This document shows positions 56,501-59,580 of a stretch of 64,000 nt of DNA, one piece after another. Made by a program: the position numbers and the translations under genes. The number at the start of each line of letters is the position of its first letter. Positions within the stretch are counted from its first letter, which is position 1. The notes below the pieces were generated by a model, which was not told the DNA's origin, searched no databases, and saw only the letters and a program-made list of their open reading frames with translations. The DNA lies in assembly GCA_964016985.1 (NCBI GenBank), contig OZ024827.1, positions 73,480,953 to 73,544,952 on the forward strand. The letters run 5' to 3'. The DNA is from Anodontia alba. Taxonomy: Eukaryota > Mollusca > Bivalvia > Lucinida > Lucinidae.

Positions 56501-58297
56501 CTAAAATTAGTCTCCTCAGGTTGTATTGGAGTTGGCGTTTGAACAACCTGGGGAGATTTATGAGCCCTTGTATATCTACCAATGTCAAGTTGAGATTGGG
56601 AGGAATTTGATGAAGAAGAAGGCGTCATCGATCGTCTTCTTCTCTTTTTATGAGAGTGCTTAGATCTCTTTGAATTTTTCTTTCGCCGAGAAGAACTCAA
56701 AGAGTCTGATCTGGAAGTAGAGATAGAAGAAGAGGACGATCGATGTCTTCTTCTCTTTTTAGATTTATGCTCTCTTTTAGACTGATCCTTCCTTGAAGGT
56801 CTGGAGATAGATAAATCATTTGAATTTGGAGGCTCAATCATTACACTCGGATCTGAGACCTGCGAAAAATCAGGTTCGAGTGGAATAATCTGTCTAGAGG
56901 AAGAAGCTGGATTAGGAAGTTCTAGTCTATTAGAACGTTCGTAACCAGGAATAAAGACATTGGATAGTCTGTGGACACTACCCTGTGAAATATGGCTACT
57001 TATGGACGGAGCGTAGCTTTGTACAGGCACATTTATAGGAATATAACCAGGCGGAATTTGTGTTTGTAGGTCATACGCGAATGACTGTAAACCCATGCCT
57101 GGTTGACTGGAGCCTAGTTGACTGGTGCCTGGTTGACTGGTGACTGGTTGACTGGTGACTGGTTGACTGGTGACTGGTTGACTGGCGACTGGATGAATGG
57201 AGATAAGTTGCCCAGTGACTGGATGACTGGTGACTGGTTGACTGGTTGATTGGTGACTGGTTGACTGGTGACTGGTGACTGGTGGGCTTAGTGCCCGGTC
57301 AGACTCTAAGTCCGCCAGGCTGCCACCTTGATGGGTCCTGCCCCGAGCAGTAAAGCTATGAGGGGCGGTGCTCCCATCAACTGTCCCGTTGTCAGACATG
57401 TCTGACTGGGACTTCTTGGATTTCTTTGATTTCTTCTGTTTTCTCTTCTGCGTCATAACTGATTTTCTAGTAGCATGAAGGCGTCTTCTTTCTGCTAGGT
57501 TCCAAACTTTTTCTGTCCAGGAACTACAAATATAACATGGAGAGATACGTGTGCAAGAATTACAAGTTAGACAAGATAAATGTGTATCCCAATTAGCTTT
57601 TAAATGGCCACAGTTGCCGCGGGCAAAATGCATCGACTGACGCGGAAACAAAGGAAGAAATTTAACATTGAGAAAACAAGAAATCTAAGATCGATATTTC
57701 GAAAATAAGTACATAGATAGTAGAAGGAGTGAATATAGAACCAGAGAAAGTCAAGAATATAAAAATTTTAACCGTGTAGAATAATTTTAATCCATTTTTT
57801 CTAACACAGAATAATAATCCTTGAACATTCAAAGTCCACAGAAAAGAAACTGACACGTGATCATTTGAGCGGGAGGAACTACGTCATACAGGTAACTGTT
57901 AAAGGGACCTTCTGAATTAAGACTTTATAACGACTGAAAGGTCGTTTTTTCTGTGGAGGGGGTGAATAACAGAATAGAATAGCACATTATCTATAGGTTA
58001 ATGTATTACGAAGTTAAAATGGTTCTGAAAGACAGCTTAGTATTTCATTTTTTACAACTTGCCTATTAAGTGAGAAAAAATATGGACCTAAAAACAGAAT
58101 TTTCTGATTAATAGACTATGAAAGTTCTTTTCAATCATCAGTCACAAGTTGCAAAAGTGACTGCTGATCAATGATAATCAGAACATTATATGACATCACT
58201 CAATAATACATGTACCTCCAAATCCTCGTTCCTTGAGCTCTTCTCCTTGTATTATCACAGGTTCTATCTTTAGCTCTTTACCCACTTCACGAACTTC
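31777..58297 (-). CDS. M17-family aminopeptidase NPEPL1-like (5' incomplete)
   Basis: Metallo-leucyl-aminopeptidase-like protein, probably cytosolic, expected to remove N-terminal residues using two divalent metals. Nine exons: 58216-58297, 50419-50561, 47666-47743, 46099-46199, 44910-44964, 41578-41659, 37377-37540, 35328-35438 and 31777-31935. They join in phase to 324 residues plus stop. Every M17 metal or catalytic residue is present (numbered in the visible part): Lys61 and Asp66 in GKGIVYDTGG, Lys73, Asp84 in MKTDCGG, Asp143, Glu145 and Arg147 in NTDAEGRL. MATLTGAQGIATG, ACVKAGQNSGDLVHP and GVWLHIDMAAPAH resemble human NPEPL1 more than LAP3. About 180-200 N-terminal residues are expected beyond base 64000. 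Introns (1.1-7.7 kb) are filled with transposons. No poly-A signal could be assigned. Confidence 0.9.
31936..32056. other. NPEPL1 last intron, short unassigned part
   Basis: Ordinary intron sequence up to G MITE copy 2. Confidence 0.5.
32057..32299. repeat. G MITE copy 2
   Basis: GGCCCAGTTGTTCAAAGTG to complementary CTTTGAACAACTGGGCC. Hairpin arm TTTTTGCTGAAAAAATGTGA, tip GCACTGC. Confidence 0.85.
32300..32703. other. Intron, nothing recognised
   Basis: NPEPL1 intron DNA with no coding or repeat sign. Confidence 0.4.
32704..32794. repeat. (AT)n microsatellite
   Basis: About 45 AT units. Ile-Tyr frames on both strands are artefacts. Confidence 0.95.
32795..33264. other. Intron, nothing recognised
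   Basis: Includes an A run at 33134-33154; otherwise unassigned. Confidence 0.4.
33265..34085. repeat. About 200-bp tandem repeat, three copies
   Basis: Units share CTAAGTTAAAATTCCTGC, TTTGTCAAAAA, CAGCATCAAA, TTCAATATGTCTGTAACATA, AAAGATCCAACAAAA and AGGAGTTGATTTCACAAAGT. The third unit is interrupted by G MITE copy 3. Confidence 0.8.
33695..33918. repeat. G MITE copy 3 with target duplication
   Basis: GGCCCAG ... CTGGGCC, flanked by CTGCA on both sides (33690-33694, 33919-33923). The host repeat's sister units read CCTGCCAT or similar without the insert, supporting an approximately 5-bp duplication. Confidence 0.85.
34104..34290. repeat. I MITE
   Basis: GGAGCAAATTCTTTCCTTTT arm, GCTTCCCCTGAAAGTGTATC end; the left arm is decayed. 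Confidence 0.55.
34365..34562. repeat. J MITE
   Basis: Ends CAGCACACGACAAAAGCTAC and GTAGGTTTTGTCGTGCAATG. GCAAAGACTCAGATCAGCCT and inverted GTGAAGACTCTGATGAGAC inside. Confidence 0.65.
34633..34813. repeat. E MITE abutting F
   Basis: TTAA at 34629-34632 then CTTAAAGCACTAATCACAAC; right TGTGCTTTGTGCT followed by TTAA at 34814-34817, which is also the left TTAA of the next element. Confidence 0.65.
34818..35025. repeat. F MITE abutting E
   Basis: CGCTTAGTATGCTGAGTCAA to CAGACAGTGATAGG, with TTAA at 34814-34817 and 35026-35029. Palindrome GGCTTGGCATTTAATGC with duplicated TTTCAGGAGACAA at the tip. Confidence 0.7.
35041..35282. repeat. H MITE copy 2, best preserved
   Basis: Ends CCCCGAGGTTATTAAACTTT and TTTATAACCTCAGGGCC. 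Perfect central palindrome around ATTTGGCATT-type arms (GCCAACAATAGTTGGC at 35115-35130). GCTCAACTCAGCTGAGC hairpins sit in both ends. Confidence 0.8.
35328..35438 (-). CDS. NPEPL1-like exon 8
   Basis: 37 codons, phase 0 to 0, acceptor TTACAG and donor GTGAGT. Encodes DRSNAQVSCAGLFIGSHLGF followed by DFPGVWLHIDMAAPAHV, the conserved C-terminal core strand and helix of M17 peptidases. Confidence 0.92.
35528..35704. repeat. D2 MITE with poly-A expansion
   Basis: TTACCATACTTGTCCATAAA, 32-base A run at 35553-35584, then core-2 hairpin with imperfect tip ATCACATTCTGCAGTAT. Confidence 0.6.
35705..35885 (-). repeat. S1 SINE, truncated
   Basis: GACCCAGTCAACACTGTTAA to AAGTGGGAAATGATTGTAG; the tRNA head is absent. 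Confidence 0.6.
35935..36387. repeat. P composite element copy 1 (contains D2)
   Basis: Outer ends GGCTGGCTAATCGGACCTGA and GATTAATTGTGGCAGCC with AATCGATTA-type words. D2 with core-2 hairpin inside (about 36095-36165, tip ATGCTGCTAATGCGGCAT). The same composite occurs at 47249. Confidence 0.7.
36506..36870 (-). repeat. S1 SINE with duplicated tRNA head
   Basis: One body followed by two head modules: GGGGTCAAACCCACAACCTC (about 36703) and GGGGGTCGAACCTGCAACCT (about 36798). It is either a dimeric SINE or a nested second insertion. Confidence 0.7.
36980..37147. repeat. HpB MITE, complete
   Basis: Ends ATAGCTCCAGACAGGTGCCC and AAAGTGCCTTATCTGGAGG. Perfect core-1 hairpin, tip AGTGCCTCAATGAGGCACT. 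Confidence 0.8.
37160..37262 (-). repeat. S1 SINE tail fragment
   Basis: GGCCCAGTCAACCCATTGGG and GGTTAACCAGTACTGTGCAC only. Confidence 0.55.
37377..37540 (-). CDS. NPEPL1-like exon 7
   Basis: 164 bases: finishes the split Gly codon, then 54 codons KYHASILTNNEDWELACVKA, GQNSGDLVHPVPYSPELHYP, EFSSVVADMKNSVA. Acceptor TTGACAG, donor GTAAGT. The longest internal exon, and diagnostic of NPEPL1 rather than LAP3. Confidence 0.93.
37541..37839. other. Intron, nothing recognised
   Basis: Ordinary intron sequence. Confidence 0.4.
37840..38100. repeat. Dispersed repeat ending in GGGGGACATAAT hairpin
   Basis: GACCTTGAAACTTAGGTTAA and TTCACAAGATATTGTGCGGA lead to a hairpin GTCCCCCTCCCCGTAGGTGG then GGGAC. 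From memory this style is common in marine invertebrates. Confidence 0.5.
38101..38431. other. Intron, nothing recognised
   Basis: AT-rich NPEPL1 intron up to the TA target of mariner copy 1. Confidence 0.4.
38432..39775 (-). mobile_element. Mariner transposon, inactive (copy 1)
   Basis: 1344 bp between TA dinucleotides (38430-38431, 39776-39777). About 30-bp inverted ends CGAGGGTCCTGCAAAAAGT and complement of ACTTTTTGCACGACCCTTG. Carries a broken DD34D transposase. Inserted in the NPEPL1 intron between exons 6 and 7, in the same orientation as the gene. Confidence 0.92.
38505..39565 (-). pseudogene. Mariner transposase pseudogene (copy 1)
   Basis: Start MDQKTEIRSYIKCRIRF at 39565. Helix-turn-helix part SVRTVFRWVKAFKAGKFSVE, WVPHLL linker, and catalytic triad in LTGDETWVH, LLHDNASSH and YSPDLSPCDFFLF. 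Thirty-four residues separate the last two Asp, the mariner spacing. The C-terminus is GEYFEGL. Broken by a frameshift near 39400 and an in-frame TAA at 39270-39272. The part after 39260 is open for 251 codons. Confidence 0.9.
39778..40262. repeat. HpB MITE split by another palindromic insert
   Basis: Left CTTATTTCTCCATGAGAAAA with core-1 to CAGTGAGGCACTTTTAAT; right CATTAGAATATGTTTTCATG then GAGACATAAG. About 375 bp of foreign sequence lies between (39851-40225). Confidence 0.65.
39853..40017. repeat. Long GC-rich palindrome nested in HpB
   Basis: GGGGATAACTGCATTCAAAT ... TTTTACGGC and complementary GCCGTAAAA ... CAGTTATCCCC. Arms of about 75 bp, with CGACGCGTCAGCGGA at the centre. The flanking 40070-40215 holds CG-rich GTGATGACGTCGGATTTGCG and TATATCGCAGAATATA. 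Probably part of a non-autonomous transposon. Confidence 0.75.
40490..40668. repeat. H MITE copy 3, partial
   Basis: TTGGCATTTTCATACTTATT to GTTTTATATCCTCAGGGCC; the left end is mostly missing. Confidence 0.6.
40672..40775. repeat. I MITE fragment
   Basis: ATTCTTTCATTTTAGAATAG and CTCCCTTGAAAGTGTATTTA. Confidence 0.45.
40790..40992. repeat. HpB MITE, diverged
   Basis: AACTGAAAACATACCTTGTG and AAAACATGTTTTCATGATGA. The core-1 tip is broken (TAGGTGAGGCAATTCTAATG). Confidence 0.5.
41000..41468. repeat. T dispersed repeat, split by Q MITE
   Basis: GACAGCATAGCTCGCATGAA to TTTAGTACAGGTGAGCTAAA, including CTTGACCTCAAGGTCACTC. The Q element interrupts at about 41160. Confidence 0.55.
41160..41346. 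repeat. Q MITE, nested in T
   Basis: Ends TACAGTCAAGCCTGTCCTAA and CACAGGTTTGACTGTA. TTAAGCAA and GCACCTGTCTTAAGCAAC are recurrent words. Confidence 0.7.
41578..41659 (-). CDS. NPEPL1-like exon 6
   Basis: 82 bases, 27 codons plus G. Encodes VAYAQKDLKADVVVDMATLT then GAQGIATG. Acceptor TTGCAG, donor GTAATG. Core M17 strand with the conserved DMATLTGA motif. An HpB fragment (41525-41567) abuts the donor side. Confidence 0.93.
41898..42133. repeat. J MITE, complete
   Basis: Inverted ends GAGCCAGCGCATGACAAAAC and GTTTTGTCATGTTCTGGCTC. GCAAAGACTCAGATCAGCCT and inverted AGGCTGATCTGAATCTTCGC inside. Confidence 0.75.
42222..42470. repeat. F MITE, expanded
   Basis: TTTAGCATGTTGGGTAAAAA to TTTACCCATTGTGTGCCAAG. 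A palindrome half around AAGATTTGACAGCTTG is partly duplicated. Confidence 0.55.
42757..43085. repeat. HpC MITE copy 4, decayed
   Basis: Same order as copy 3: ACTTCAATGACTCAAACACT, then TTTACCATGGCTGATCTGAA, core-1 remnant CTCATTAGAATTGTCTCACA, and GAGCCATTGAAGTTTGACA. Confidence 0.65.
43112..43317. repeat. M MITE copy 3
   Basis: CCCTTGTCCTCCTGAA and CAGCATGACAAGAG ends; the left TTAA is mutated. Perfect core-2 hairpin at about 43148-43214 with tip TGGCTTCTTCAGAAGCCA. Confidence 0.75.
43512..43745. repeat. J MITE
   Basis: ATGCACTTAATGAAGACTCA, AATCAGCCTGCACGTCTGTG and inverted CACAGGCTGATCAGAACTTT. Same subtype as 4830. Confidence 0.6.
43876..44125. repeat. G MITE copy 4, older
   Basis: GGGCCTGGTTGTTCAAAGC and GAAACTGGGCCC. 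The hairpin arm TGTGAGTAGCTTTTGCA is intact, while outer TTAACGA words are mutated. Confidence 0.8.
44245..44425 (-). repeat. S1 SINE, head-truncated
   Basis: GGCCCAGTCAACCCAGTGGG to GGGAGAGAATGACCGTAG. Confidence 0.65.
44521..44549. repeat. Poly-A run
   Basis: A tract in intron 5. Confidence 0.9.
44583..44760. repeat. HpB MITE
   Basis: CTTATTTCTCCATGACAACA to TCATGGAGAAATAAGAAAAA. Tip GAACTGCTTTGCTGAGGTAC is damaged; the right end carries CTCTTATCCGATGCCATG. Confidence 0.65.
44910..44964 (-). CDS. NPEPL1-like exon 5
   Basis: 55 bases: one base completes Arg, then 18 codons TVEINNTDAEGRLVLGDG. Holds the M17 signature NTDAEGRL with two metal ligands and the catalytic Arg. Acceptor TTTCAG, donor GTAAGT. 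Confidence 0.95.
45060..45278 (+). repeat. D1 MITE with clean TTAA flanks
   Basis: TTAA at 45056-45059 and 45279-45282. Ends CCCATTGCAGTCTGGAGAC and TCAGTCTACAATGGG. The core-2 hairpin is partly deleted near the tip. Confidence 0.8.
45363..45692. repeat. R element copy 2
   Basis: Ends TACAGTCAACTCTTAAAG and GAGAGTCGACTGTA. Perfect hairpin GAGGAGAAATTGCTCCTTAG / GAGCAATTTCTCCTC at about 45535-45572. Confidence 0.7.
45690..46095. repeat. D3 MITE split by S1 SINE
   Basis: Left GTATGGTAAATGTCTTCAAA, right GCATGTGCAAACAGTGCAGA. The hairpin is truncated just before NPEPL1 exon 4. Confidence 0.6.
45738..46048 (+). repeat. S1 SINE, full length, nested in D3
   Basis: tRNA-like head CAGCCTCGGTGGCTGTCAGA then GGTTGAGGGTTCAATCCCC (B box GGTTCAATCC), body GATTCAAGAAGGGCAGTTGT, tail TTTGACTGGGACCTAAATTC. 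An AAAAT..CCATATGTGC-like sequence repeats on both sides (about 14 bp, imperfect). Confidence 0.8.
46099..46199 (-). CDS. NPEPL1-like exon 4
   Basis: 101 bases, 33 codons plus AG. Encodes GFTENLHAVFCLAENAVGPL then SYKPDDILTMYSG. Acceptor TTACAG, donor GTATGT. LHAVFCLAENAVGP is a hallmark of the family. Confidence 0.93.
46225..46560. repeat. Q-type element, diverged
   Basis: Right part AACCTGTCTTAAGCAAGTGG and GACAGGTGCTTGCTTAATAG match Q at 41160. Left part GACAGTTTTGGATATAAGAG matches 47878. Confidence 0.45.
46698..46914. repeat. D2 MITE, complete, core-2 hairpin
   Basis: ACCATAATAACCCTCAGTAT to GGTGTCCCAATACTTAGGGT. Core-2 tip ATGCTGCAGAATGTGGCAT. Contains the uninterrupted GGAGTTAAGGTGTCCC used as empty-site reference. 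Confidence 0.75.
47029..47195. repeat. H MITE copy 4, shortened
   Basis: CCCTGAGGTTATAAAACTTG to TTTGGTAACCTCGAGGCC; internal deletion near the palindrome. Confidence 0.6.
47249..47643. repeat. P composite element copy 2 (contains D2)
   Basis: GGCTGGCTAATCGAGCTGAA to TATTAATCCTGCCAGCC. Contains D2 with a core-2 hairpin whose one arm is shortened (ATGTGGCATCTACACTG). Confidence 0.7.
47666..47743 (-). CDS. NPEPL1-like exon 3
   Basis: 26 codons, phase 0 to 0: VGMCGMKTDCGGAAGMLGAF then YLAAKM. Contains the metal-ligand Asp in MKTDCGG. Acceptor TTTCAG, donor GTAAGA. Confidence 0.93.
47744..48413. other. Intron, mostly unassigned
   Basis: A short tandem CTACAGGCTATACT (47764-47790) and a GGATATAAGGTGAGTCCC fragment shared with 46318; otherwise nothing. 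Confidence 0.4.
48414..49749 (-). mobile_element. Mariner transposon, inactive (copy 2)
   Basis: 1336 bp between TA dinucleotides (48412-48413, 49750-49751), with a 30-bp near-perfect inverted end CGAGGGATGTTCGAAATGAA. Encodes a different mariner lineage from copy 1. Lies in the NPEPL1 intron between exons 2 and 3. High end identity suggests recent arrival. Confidence 0.93.
48484..49557 (-). pseudogene. Mariner transposase pseudogene (copy 2)
   Basis: Starts MVGRSVDKKDEIWAYIKARS at 49557. Triad segments LTGDETWVHYF, LLHDNAPAHTS and, in the shifted frame, a PDLAPCDFF-type motif just after 48711. The C-terminus is GEYFEGMK. Lesions: frameshift near 49445 beside an A5 run, TAA at 49344-49346, frameshift at a C5 (G5 on the plus strand, 48707-48711). 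The middle is open. Confidence 0.9.
49752..49872. repeat. D3 MITE right half
   Basis: GTGGAATGGCAAACTGTAGG to TTTTAGGACATTTACCATA, starting immediately after mariner copy 2. Confidence 0.55.
49890..50078. repeat. D2 MITE
   Basis: Core-2 hairpin with tip ATGCTGCAGAACACTGCAT, then GAATTAAGGTGTCAAAATAT. Confidence 0.6.
50105..50300. repeat. Hairpin element
   Basis: ATATAGATTATATAGAAAAA with complementary TTTTTTATATAATCTA, meeting at GACCATAAATGGTC (about 50188-50201). CATCTTATAAACAGGTACCA tail resembles Q. Confidence 0.5.
50419..50561 (-). CDS. NPEPL1-like exon 2
   Basis: 143 bases: completes Ala28, then 47 codons IYGVGKAAVHLPALAILSHR, PEKAEKNIAWVGKGIVYDTG, GLCLKTR. Holds catalytic Lys61, Asp66 and Lys73. 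Acceptor TTACAG, donor GTATGT. Confidence 0.95.
50583..50785 (-). repeat. S2 SINE
   Basis: AACATTATTTAAGTTGTATT (empty TTAA site) and GGCTCTGTGAGATGAAG. tRNA-like head remnants TGACCTTGTGATCAGAA and GCTAAGCACTCAGCCACC. Confidence 0.65.
50786..51061. other. Intron, nothing recognised
   Basis: No assigned repeat. Confidence 0.35.
51062..51300. repeat. D3 MITE, complete
   Basis: TACTGTAAATGCCCTAAAAT to AATTTAGGACATTTACCATA. Core-2 tip CTGCTCCTTCATCAGCAA, slightly damaged. Confidence 0.7.
51301..51475. repeat. HpB MITE, decayed
   Basis: ATAGCTCTAGATAGGGGTAG and TGGTGAAATAAGAAAAATAT. The core-1 tip is lost. Confidence 0.45.
51515..51790. repeat. Two overlapping HpB copies
   Basis: First copy stops inside core-1 (GAAGCGCCTCAG at about 51600). 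A second complete copy follows, CTTAATACTCCATGAAAACA to CAAGGAGAAATAAGAAAAAT, and the end is TACTTTATACAGAACTATG. Confidence 0.6.
51841..52047. repeat. DIRS left terminal repeat
   Basis: From AAAATGAAGTTTTTTAAAAG through GTGCTATTCTATTCTGTTAT to GATCACGTGTCAGTTTCTTT. Inverse of the right repeat apart from its outer end. Confidence 0.9.
52110..52205. repeat. DIRS internal complementary region
   Basis: The left part (to CTTCATTTT) is the complement of the left outer end; the right part (AACTTCGTAATACATTAACC) is the complement of the right outer end. Confidence 0.88.
52446..53545 (-). pseudogene. DIRS tyrosine recombinase, one-base frameshift
   Basis: Integrase expected to insert the circular cDNA. 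N-terminal SAM-like part: SQNVVDFVSRSRRASTQKVY and FSEKKCQISTIKGYRSMISN. Catalytic Arg in ATAKRCSEIHAL. After the break comes HEVRALSSSWAF (His-x-x-Arg) and FAKFYLRD (probable Tyr nucleophile), ending GGQQQSAMDV. The two halves are in different frames; the switch maps to a T6 run (A6 in sense) at 52941-52946, consistent with loss of one base. It overlaps the RT/RNase H frame by about 67 bp, as usual in DIRS. Sequencing error in the homopolymer is possible. Confidence 0.85.
53479..55440 (-). CDS. DIRS reverse transcriptase-RNase H
   Basis: Intact 653-codon frame. RT core: LILDLSLLNHYIEKQAFKME, then DLTDAYLHVPIHRQSRKYLR, ALPFGMSLSPLIFSKLM and catalytic box FPYLDDWLIKN (YLDD). RNase H follows: FLYTDASHYGWGAHLEP, NMLEMMAIRLAL, STDNTTVVSYINKQGG and VRHIPGKFNIRADCLSRL, so the D-E-D-H/D set is present. 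A C-terminal DLFATRFNHRLPLYVSP, then IAPFWPQQQWFSELL block is typical of DIRS/PAT pol. The N-terminus begins shortly after gag (about 75 bp gap). Start codon uncertain. Confidence 0.92.
   Translation of the reverse strand: MKARPFHCLLFRSRTFQWEDDWPILREKWEEITDNKWVLSMVRNGFRIPFIKIPPLSSVPIRMSQFSSPFLREEIENLLNKRAVERVQNPETHGFYSRIFLVPKKNGKFRLILDLSLLNHYIEKQAFKMETVKSVRQAMRLNDWAVSIDLTDAYLHVPIHRQSRKYLRFVHEDQVCHFSALPFGMSLSPLIFSKLMDVIAAFLRQRAISVFPYLDDWLIKNLIHNRLITQTKICIQTIQSLGFLPNLKKSDLFPAQKFTFIGMEFLTQQNLVRVPADRVQNLILTIKKIMSAKHVSARTFLSLLGKLSAAADLVLLGRLHLRPLQMCLLSVWKPHILPLDHPISINGMIRSHLQWWINPIRFETGTSIHPPDPKFFLYTDASHYGWGAHLEPTTLSFHGRWTENQSQLHINMLEMMAIRLALKQAKTFIHHSCIMISTDNTTVVSYINKQGGTHSPNLCVEVWKILNWCLEQDIVIRVRHIPGKFNIRADCLSRLDKPIKTEWALDQTVANSVFQMLNFPNVDLFATRFNHRLPLYVSPVQDYKALATDALSMDWNHLHAYAFPPFILIPAVLEKIRQHQCRIVLIAPFWPQQQWFSELLLLLVSAPIRLPLIPGLLTQSKGRFVHQNLPILDLHAWELSNNQSEIRNFHKTL
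55516..57651 (-). CDS. DIRS gag-like protein
   Basis: Intact 711-codon frame upstream of pol. The N-terminus is Cys/His-rich (CGHLKANWDTHLSCLTCNSC, ISPCYICSSW), possibly nucleic-acid binding. Then a basic KQKKSKKSKKSQ patch, a Ser-Gln-Pro-Val-Thr tandem tract at about residues 120-190, and an Arg/Ser-rich segment (KKRRRHRSSSSSISTSRSDS and RRKKNSKRSKHSHKKRRRRS) at about 300-350. The C-terminal half matches the helical region seen in other DIRS gag ORFs (FDRAINEVFRLLPPELCPKT, ALSRLLEAVAKSIKHATAMS). No known enzyme motif. Identified by position and composition. Confidence 0.85.
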   Translation of the reverse strand: MFPRQSMHFARGNCGHLKANWDTHLSCLTCNSCTRISPCYICSSWTEKVWNLAERRRLHATRKSVMTQKRKQKKSKKSKKSQSDMSDNGTVDGSTAPHSFTARGRTHQGGSLADLESDRALSPPVTSHQSTSHQSTSQPVTSHPVTGQLISIHPVASQPVTSQPVTSQPVTSQPGTSQLGSSQPGMGLQSFAYDLQTQIPPGYIPINVPVQSYAPSISSHISQGSVHRLSNVFIPGYERSNRLELPNPASSSRQIIPLEPDFSQVSDPSVMIEPPNSNDLSISRPSRKDQSKREHKSKKRRRHRSSSSSISTSRSDSLSSSRRKKNSKRSKHSHKKRRRRSMTPSSSSNSSQSQLDIGRYTRAHKSPQVVQTPTPIQPEETNFSQITNQPINYDQIQPNLTQQNKESDSETESEVWSFDRAINEVFRLLPPELCPKTQQDQAPLKPLSGIEQLMESRSTPLLVLPQSKLVQNTTKYIQNRLESDKCSRDWICPQSLVSALAPTKFYKSQNQYLPTDNIPQLEADASLLDISNKGRASIPLKNLEAWERKARKLVAINSHADLFSSAAFLSLQQESMSVAALSRLLEAVAKSIKHATAMSTLLTTELFQARRDAALASSKLLLDNSTYELRNAPINSKSLFDGRIKEIAKSNFEAQQQRFLASTSIQSQSHSYKPPSQSRAFKIPKYPAKQTTSRPKPTQVQKYSSKLIFSH
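57841..58020. repeat. DIRS right terminal repeat
   Basis: GAAAAGAAACTGACACGTGA to ATGTATTACGAAGTTAAAAT, inverse of the left repeat. The gag start lies about 190 bp inside. Confidence 0.9.
58216..58297 (-). CDS. NPEPL1-like first visible exon
   Basis: 82 bases, 27 codons plus G: EVREVGKELKIEPVIIQGEE then LKERGFG. Acceptor TTTTAG, donor GTACAT. Corresponds to the linker before the M17 catalytic domain. Further 5' exons are expected beyond the window; none was found in 58.3-64 kb. Confidence 0.9.
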
Positions 58298-58439
58298 CTA
58301 AAACACAATAAATCATATAGATCAACAAATGACAAGGGCATAGCAGAGTATGCAAACAACAAAGGTCAATATTGGCCTGTGCATCCACATAGCCTACTCA
58401 AGACAGTTTGCACATGTGCTTTGTTCACTCATCAAATTA

Positions 58440-58825
58440 GCATAGCTCTAGATAAGGTGCTTTTACCTCTTTGCAAGCTGCGTAACTTTGCATGCTTTTT
58501 TTGTCGTCTGTGGATTTTTTTAAAATTAACTTTTACAAAAAAATCTTTCAAGAATACCATCAGAGTATCGAACAGTTTTAATGAGATCTGTCGGGCCTGA
58601 TCTGGTTCCAAACTGTTTGCAAAGGTTATCAGCAGAGGACAAAAGTCGTCACTAGCGAGGAAAGAGTTAAACATCCAAAAAATATTGATATTTTTCTTAT
58701 TTCTCCAAGAAAACATGTTATGGACATTACAAGCACATTACCAAGGTGCGTCTGATGAGTACCCACAATATATACTTTTGTGTAAACTATTTTCTGGATA
58801 CTCCTTTTATCTGGAGCTATGAATT
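58440..58825. repeat. HpB-type element, large variant
   Basis: Ends ATAGCTCTAGATAAGGTGCT and CTTTTATCTGGAGCTAT are inverted. CTTATTTCTCCAAGAAAACA with a damaged core-1 tip near 58735. About 240 bp of extra sequence on the left. Confidence 0.55.
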
Positions 58826-59576
58826 AGCAGAGGTTAGATCTTGTGGAATGTTTTTGTTTTATTTTGCCAAGAAGAAATACTTATGAATCATCTTCAATTG
58901 TGATAAATGACTCATTTTTTTTTTTCAACAAAACAAGGATAAAAAAAAATCTAGTCAAGTCAGTGAGTTTAATAATCAAAAGAAATTTATAATTGCTACA
59001 AAACTTCTTAAGCAAGGGTCTGGTTATCATACTATGAAAAACATTTTTCCCAGTGTTATGCCATCATTCTGAATATACTGTTGGTTTGAAAACACTTCTG
59101 CAAGAAGATCTCTCTTAGCCTGAATTTTACAGTGACTTAGTCTATATACTGAGGTTATTAGCAAAACCAACCTTTTGGAACAATTCAAAAGATTGTCACT
59201 CACTACAAAAAATAGGTTGCAATATGGAAAATCTGTGGCGTACAGCATGCATGGTTGTTAACCCAATTATGATTGATAACTTTGCTTCCCTCTCTAATTG
59301 CATGACGGTGGGTCGGTCCTCAGACTTAATCATGGCTCCCTTCTAAATCTGTTTCAGATGGTTGGCACCTGACCATTAATGTCTGTGATTAGGCCAATCA
59401 TGGTCTTGCTTGTGGTTTTCTTGTGTTCTGGTCCCAGGTCACTATTGAGCCCTTTGCTTTGTTTCATTACAGTGTTTCACATATGTGGTAGAGGACCGCT
59501 ATGTGGACCAAACAGATGTTTGTAATTTGAAGCTGCATCTGAATTAAGGGTGAGGTTTTGCGCAAATATAACTGGT
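58826..59576. other. Nothing recognised
   Basis: AT-rich sequence upstream of the first visible NPEPL1 exon. A run of plain sequence near 59280-59480 has no coding pattern in any frame. Confidence 0.4.
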
Positions 59577-59580
59577 TTAA

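Larger units (their letters stand above)
51841..58020 (-). mobile_element. DIRS-like tyrosine-recombinase retrotransposon, structurally complete
   Basis: About 6.18 kb without target duplication. Inverted terminal repeats: 51841-52047 and 57841-58020 are complementary (for example CTGACACGTGATCATTTGAG), differing only in the outermost 35-60 bases. An internal complementary region at 52110-52205 joins the complements of both outer ends head to head at about 52166-52170. This is the diagnostic DIRS layout for a circular intermediate integrated by a tyrosine recombinase. Genes on the minus strand: gag, RT/RNase H, recombinase. Lies within the NPEPL1 intron between exons 1 and 2, same strand as the gene. 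Confidence 0.92.
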
